DNA from: Paenibacillus alvei DSM 29
GTDB lineage: Bacteria; Bacillota; Bacilli; Paenibacillales; Paenibacillaceae
Reading direction: 5' to 3'
Length of the DNA: 64,000 nucleotides
NCBI RefSeq assembly: GCF_000293805.1
Contig: NZ_AMBZ01000001.1
Location: forward strand, 310,001 to 374,000
A model generated the notes under the pieces. It was given only the letters and a program-made list of their open reading frames with translations. It was not told where the DNA came from and made no database searches. Shown here in pieces: positions 61,375-64,000 of the stretch (position 1 is its first letter; each line of letters opens with the position of its first letter). The position numbers were made by a program, and so were the translations under genes.

Positions 61375-62850
61375 TTAGCAGCCACAGCCTGTTCGCTCGT
61401 TGCCTGCTCCGGCTGCAGCATCTGTATATAAATTCGTCGGATACTCCTGATCGAAGCAAGCTAGGCAAAGTCCGCCCTTGGACTCCTCCGCGAACGCACC
61501 CCCGATAGCCTCAATCATGCCGTCTTGGCTTAAAAAAGCGAGTGAGTCTGCCCCGACCAGCTCGCACATCTCTTCAACCGTGTGCGATGACGCAATCAAA
61601 TCCTCGCTGCGCGGTGTATCGATCCCGTAGAAGCACGGATGCTTGAACGGCGGCGAAGCGATGCGCAGGTGAACCTCCAGCGCCCCCGCTTCGCGCAGCA
61701 TACGCACAATCCGGCGCGATGTCGTGCCGCGGACAACCGAGTCGTCAATCAGAACGACTCGCTTGCCCTCTACGACACTGCGCACAGCGCTTAGCTTCAT
61801 CTTCACGCCCTGCTCACGCAGCGCTTGGCTTGGCTGAATGAATGTCCGGCCTGTATATTTGCTCTTAATCAAGCCCATCTCATATGGAATACCTGTTAGC
61901 TCCGCATAGCCGATGGCTGCCGATATACTGGAATCCGGCACACCGCTCACAATATCAGCTTCTACAAACGCCTCCCTTGCAAGCTGCATGCCCATCCGCT
62001 TGCGTGCTGTATGCAAATTGACATCATGAAGCTGGCTGTCCGGTCTGGAAAAGTAAATGAACTCCATCGCGCACAGCGCGCGCCGCTGCAGCGGTGTGAA
62101 GCGTTCGGAACGATGGCCGAGCGCATCGACAATAAGCAATTCCCCTGGCTCCAAGGCGCGAACCATTTCCGCTCCGACCGCTTCAAGCGCACACGACTCA
62201 GAGGCGAACACATAGCTGTCACCTAGTCTGCCGAGGACAAGCGGCCGCAAGCCGTTCGGGTCGGATGCTGCAAGCAGCTTGTCGTTCGTCATAATGAGAA
62301 ACGCGAAGCCGCCTACCAGCTCGCTCAGCGCTTCCTTCGCCGCGCGAACGAGATCGTGCTCTGAACGGGCAATAAGATGAGCAATTACTTCCGTATCGCT
62401 GGTCGTTTGGAAAATGGAGCCCTTCTTCTCCAGCTCATGCCGAATCTTAGGCGCATTGACGATATTCCCGTTCGTTGCGACCGCCAGATCTCCATCTCGC
62501 GTCTTGAACACAAGCGGCTGCGCATTCGCAAGCCGGCTGTCGCCCGAGGTCGAGTAACGCACATGGCCAATCGCCCGGTCGCCGCGCATCTCCTGCAGGC
62601 GATTCGCGTCGAACACTTCCTTCACAAGTCCCATTTCGCGATGGTAGTGGAACGACTGGCCGTCGGACGTGCACATGCCCGCACTCTCTTCGCCGCGATG
62701 CTGGAGCGTATGCAAGCCGTAGTACACCATTGAGGCGGCCTCTTCATAGCCAAATACCCCGAATACGCCGCATTCTTCCTTCAAGCGGTCGAACGGTCCG
62801 TCTTTGCCGCTGCCTTCGTTATAGTAGGCTCCTGTCACTTCATGAGACAT
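61375..62850 (-). CDS. purF: Amidophosphoribosyltransferase (glutamine PRPP amidotransferase)
   Basis: 491 residues. A 26-residue propeptide precedes Cys27 in EECGVFGVFGYEEAAS, the N-terminal nucleophile exposed by self-cleavage. HRGEESAGM, GHVRYSTSGDS in the glutaminase, and VVLIDDSVVRGTTSRRIV for PRPP. Cysteines near the C-terminus (CLACF) fit the Fe-S class. The start ATG 62850 lies inside the 3' end of purL (16-bp overlap). First committed step of purine synthesis. Confidence 0.96.
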   Translation of the reverse strand: MSHEVTGAYYNEGSGKDGPFDRLKEECGVFGVFGYEEAASMVYYGLHTLQHRGEESAGMCTSDGQSFHYHREMGLVKEVFDANRLQEMRGDRAIGHVRYSTSGDSRLANAQPLVFKTRDGDLAVATNGNIVNAPKIRHELEKKGSIFQTTSDTEVIAHLIARSEHDLVRAAKEALSELVGGFAFLIMTNDKLLAASDPNGLRPLVLGRLGDSYVFASESCALEAVGAEMVRALEPGELLIVDALGHRSERFTPLQRRALCAMEFIYFSRPDSQLHDVNLHTARKRMGMQLAREAFVEADIVSGVPDSSISAAIGYAELTGIPYEMGLIKSKYTGRTFIQPSQALREQGVKMKLSAVRSVVEGKRVVLIDDSVVRGTTSRRIVRMLREAGALEVHLRIASPPFKHPCFYGIDTPRSEDLIASSHTVEEMCELVGADSLAFLSQDGMIEAIGGAFAEESKGGLCLACFDQEYPTNLYTDAAAGAGNERTGCGC

Positions 62851-64000
62851 GGAATCGCATCCTTCCATCCCTGTTCTGCTTGCTTCCAAGGCATATCCAA
62901 AGCATCCATTCCATTTACCCGAACTTGGATTCGTTCACCCCCGACCGTACCAATGCCCTCAACCGGAACACCGGCTGCCTCGCAGCGGGCCTTTACCTCC
63001 TCAAGCTGCTCCGCGCTCACTGACAGCAAAATGCGAGATTGGCTTTCACTAAACAATGCGATGTCTGTTCTTAGCTCCACAGTATTCAACTCAAGCGCTG
63101 CGCCAACTTGGCCGCCAATACAGCATTCCGCAAGAGCAGCCGCAATGCCGCCATCCGATACATCATGAGCGGATTGCACAAGCCCTGCTTGAATAAGCTG
63201 CAAAACCGTTGCCAGCAAGCGCGATTCCGCATCCAAATCCAACTGAGGCGGACGGCCTTCAACCTTGCCATGCAGGACGGCTTGGAATTCACTGCCGCCG
63301 AGCTCCGCCTTCGTGCGGCCAAGAAGCAGAACTGCATCTCCCTCCCGCTTGAATGCTTGCGTCGTAATATGCTGCGTATCATGAACGAGCCCGACCATAC
63401 CAACGACCGGCGTCGGATAGATAGCTCCCTTTGCATTTTCGTTATATAAACTGACGTTTCCGCCGATTACCGGCGTATTCAACACGCGGCAGGCCTCAGC
63501 CATACCGTCGACCGCCTGTTCCATCTGCCAGAAGTTCTCTGGTTTCTCTGGATTGCCGAAGTTCAAATTATCCGTGATCGCAAGCGGCTCACCGCCTGAG
63601 CATACAATGTTGCGCGCTGCCTCGCAGACTGCAATTCGGCCGCCCATGTATGGATCAAGCATCACGTAGCGGCCATTGCAATCCGTCGTCATCGCAAGTG
63701 CCTTGTTCGTTCCGCGAACGAGCACGACTGCCGCATCCGAGCCCGGCGCTACTGCTGTACTTGTGCGAACCATCGTATCGTACTGACGATATACCCATTC
63801 CTTGCTTGCCACGGATGGCGAGCCAAGCACCTTCAACAGCGCTTCGTTCAACGCGTCAACACCGCTTACTTCCGGGTAAGCCGTTGTGTCCACAGAAGCA
63901 TTGGCCTCATAATAAGCAGGCACTTGAGAAGGCTTATGGTATATCGGACATTCATCCACAAGTCCGTTTACTGGCATATCGCCAACAACCTCGCCGCCAT
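62835..64000 (-). CDS. purL: FGAM synthase large subunit, C-terminal part (5' end outside window)
   Basis: At least 385 residues of the small-type PurL used with PurS/PurQ. GGEVVGDMPVNGLVDECPIY at the window edge, DCNGRYVMLDPYMGGRIAVC, NFGNPEKPENFWQMEQAVDG, GGNVSLYNE, PTPVVGMVGLVHD and SAHDVSDGGIAAALAE. The frame is open to the last base. First pur gene visible; upstream operon genes are outside the window. Confidence 0.96.
   Translation of the reverse strand, partial: GGEVVGDMPVNGLVDECPIYHKPSQVPAYYEANASVDTTAYPEVSGVDALNEALLKVLGSPSVASKEWVYRQYDTMVRTSTAVAPGSDAAVVLVRGTNKALAMTTDCNGRYVMLDPYMGGRIAVCEAARNIVCSGGEPLAITDNLNFGNPEKPENFWQMEQAVDGMAEACRVLNTPVIGGNVSLYNENAKGAIYPTPVVGMVGLVHDTQHITTQAFKREGDAVLLLGRTKAELGGSEFQAVLHGKVEGRPPQLDLDAESRLLATVLQLIQAGLVQSAHDVSDGGIAAALAECCIGGQVGAALELNTVELRTDIALFSESQSRILLSVSAEQLEEVKARCEAAGVPVEGIGTVGGERIQVRVNGMDALDMPWKQAEQGWKDAIPCLMK

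Overview
The window reads as a low-to-mid GC Gram-positive spore former, most likely Paenibacillus. This is inferred from strong AGGAGG-type ribosome binding sites, frequent TTG/GTG starts, Spo0E-family genes, a SCIFF peptide with its radical-SAM maturase, a YerC/TrpR-like gene and the purL-F-M-N-H-D gene order. Genus and species are inference; no rRNA or tRNA was recognised.

Layout. 0-6.5 kb is a purine/nucleoside uptake and salvage block: a BmpA-type nucleoside ABC transporter, deoD, an NCS2 purine permease and a Crp/Fnr regulator. 6.5-9 kb holds a cupin protein and the SCIFF peptide plus maturase. 9-17.3 kb is accessory: SUKH and other immunity-like genes, partly broken; an MFS transporter whose leader carries two PyrR-type binding hairpins; and an operon of two amidohydrolases and a nucleoside deaminase, probably base salvage. 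17.2-22.3 kb contains a LysR regulator, an ankyrin lipoprotein, a DUF4822 secreted protein and an MFS exporter, whose promoters share one palindrome, plus an IS3-family element inserted in the loop of a terminator. 22.7-25.2 kb is a HaeIII-type restriction-modification system with vsr.

25.2-32.5 kb is the most unusual part. It is an AT-rich island with transposase and recombinase debris, two TPR receptor genes each followed by a 36-codon secreted-peptide gene (one receptor is a full HTH-TPR RRNPP-type regulator), two Spo0E-like genes, a putative toxin-like precursor, several tiny membrane proteins, a secreted Ala-rich protein, and operator palindromes shared between promoters. 32.6-43.7 kb is delimited by three copies of the rlmD 3' end, two of them next to tyrosine integrase debris. 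It holds a complete 2-aminoethylphosphonate uptake and degradation cluster with a DeoR regulator, and a SAR2788-like toxin with a probable immunity gene. This looks like serial insertion at the rlmD 3' end.

43.7-55.6 kb is mostly housekeeping: rlmD, a diacylglycerol kinase, a CbiX-like chelatase, a YerC/TrpR-like regulator, pit phosphate transport with its DUF47 partner, a hydrolase and an ABC-2 exporter with TetR. 55.6-64 kb is the 3' two thirds of a purine biosynthesis operon. Its purN carries a long N-terminal run of 4-residue acidic repeats encoded by a 12-bp minisatellite, and about 790 bp with 40-bp tandem repeats separates purN from purH.

Several genes are broken by single-base changes, often in homopolymers (bmpA, the crp/fnr gene, a SUKH gene, a recombinase). 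Those in core-like genes may be sequencing errors.
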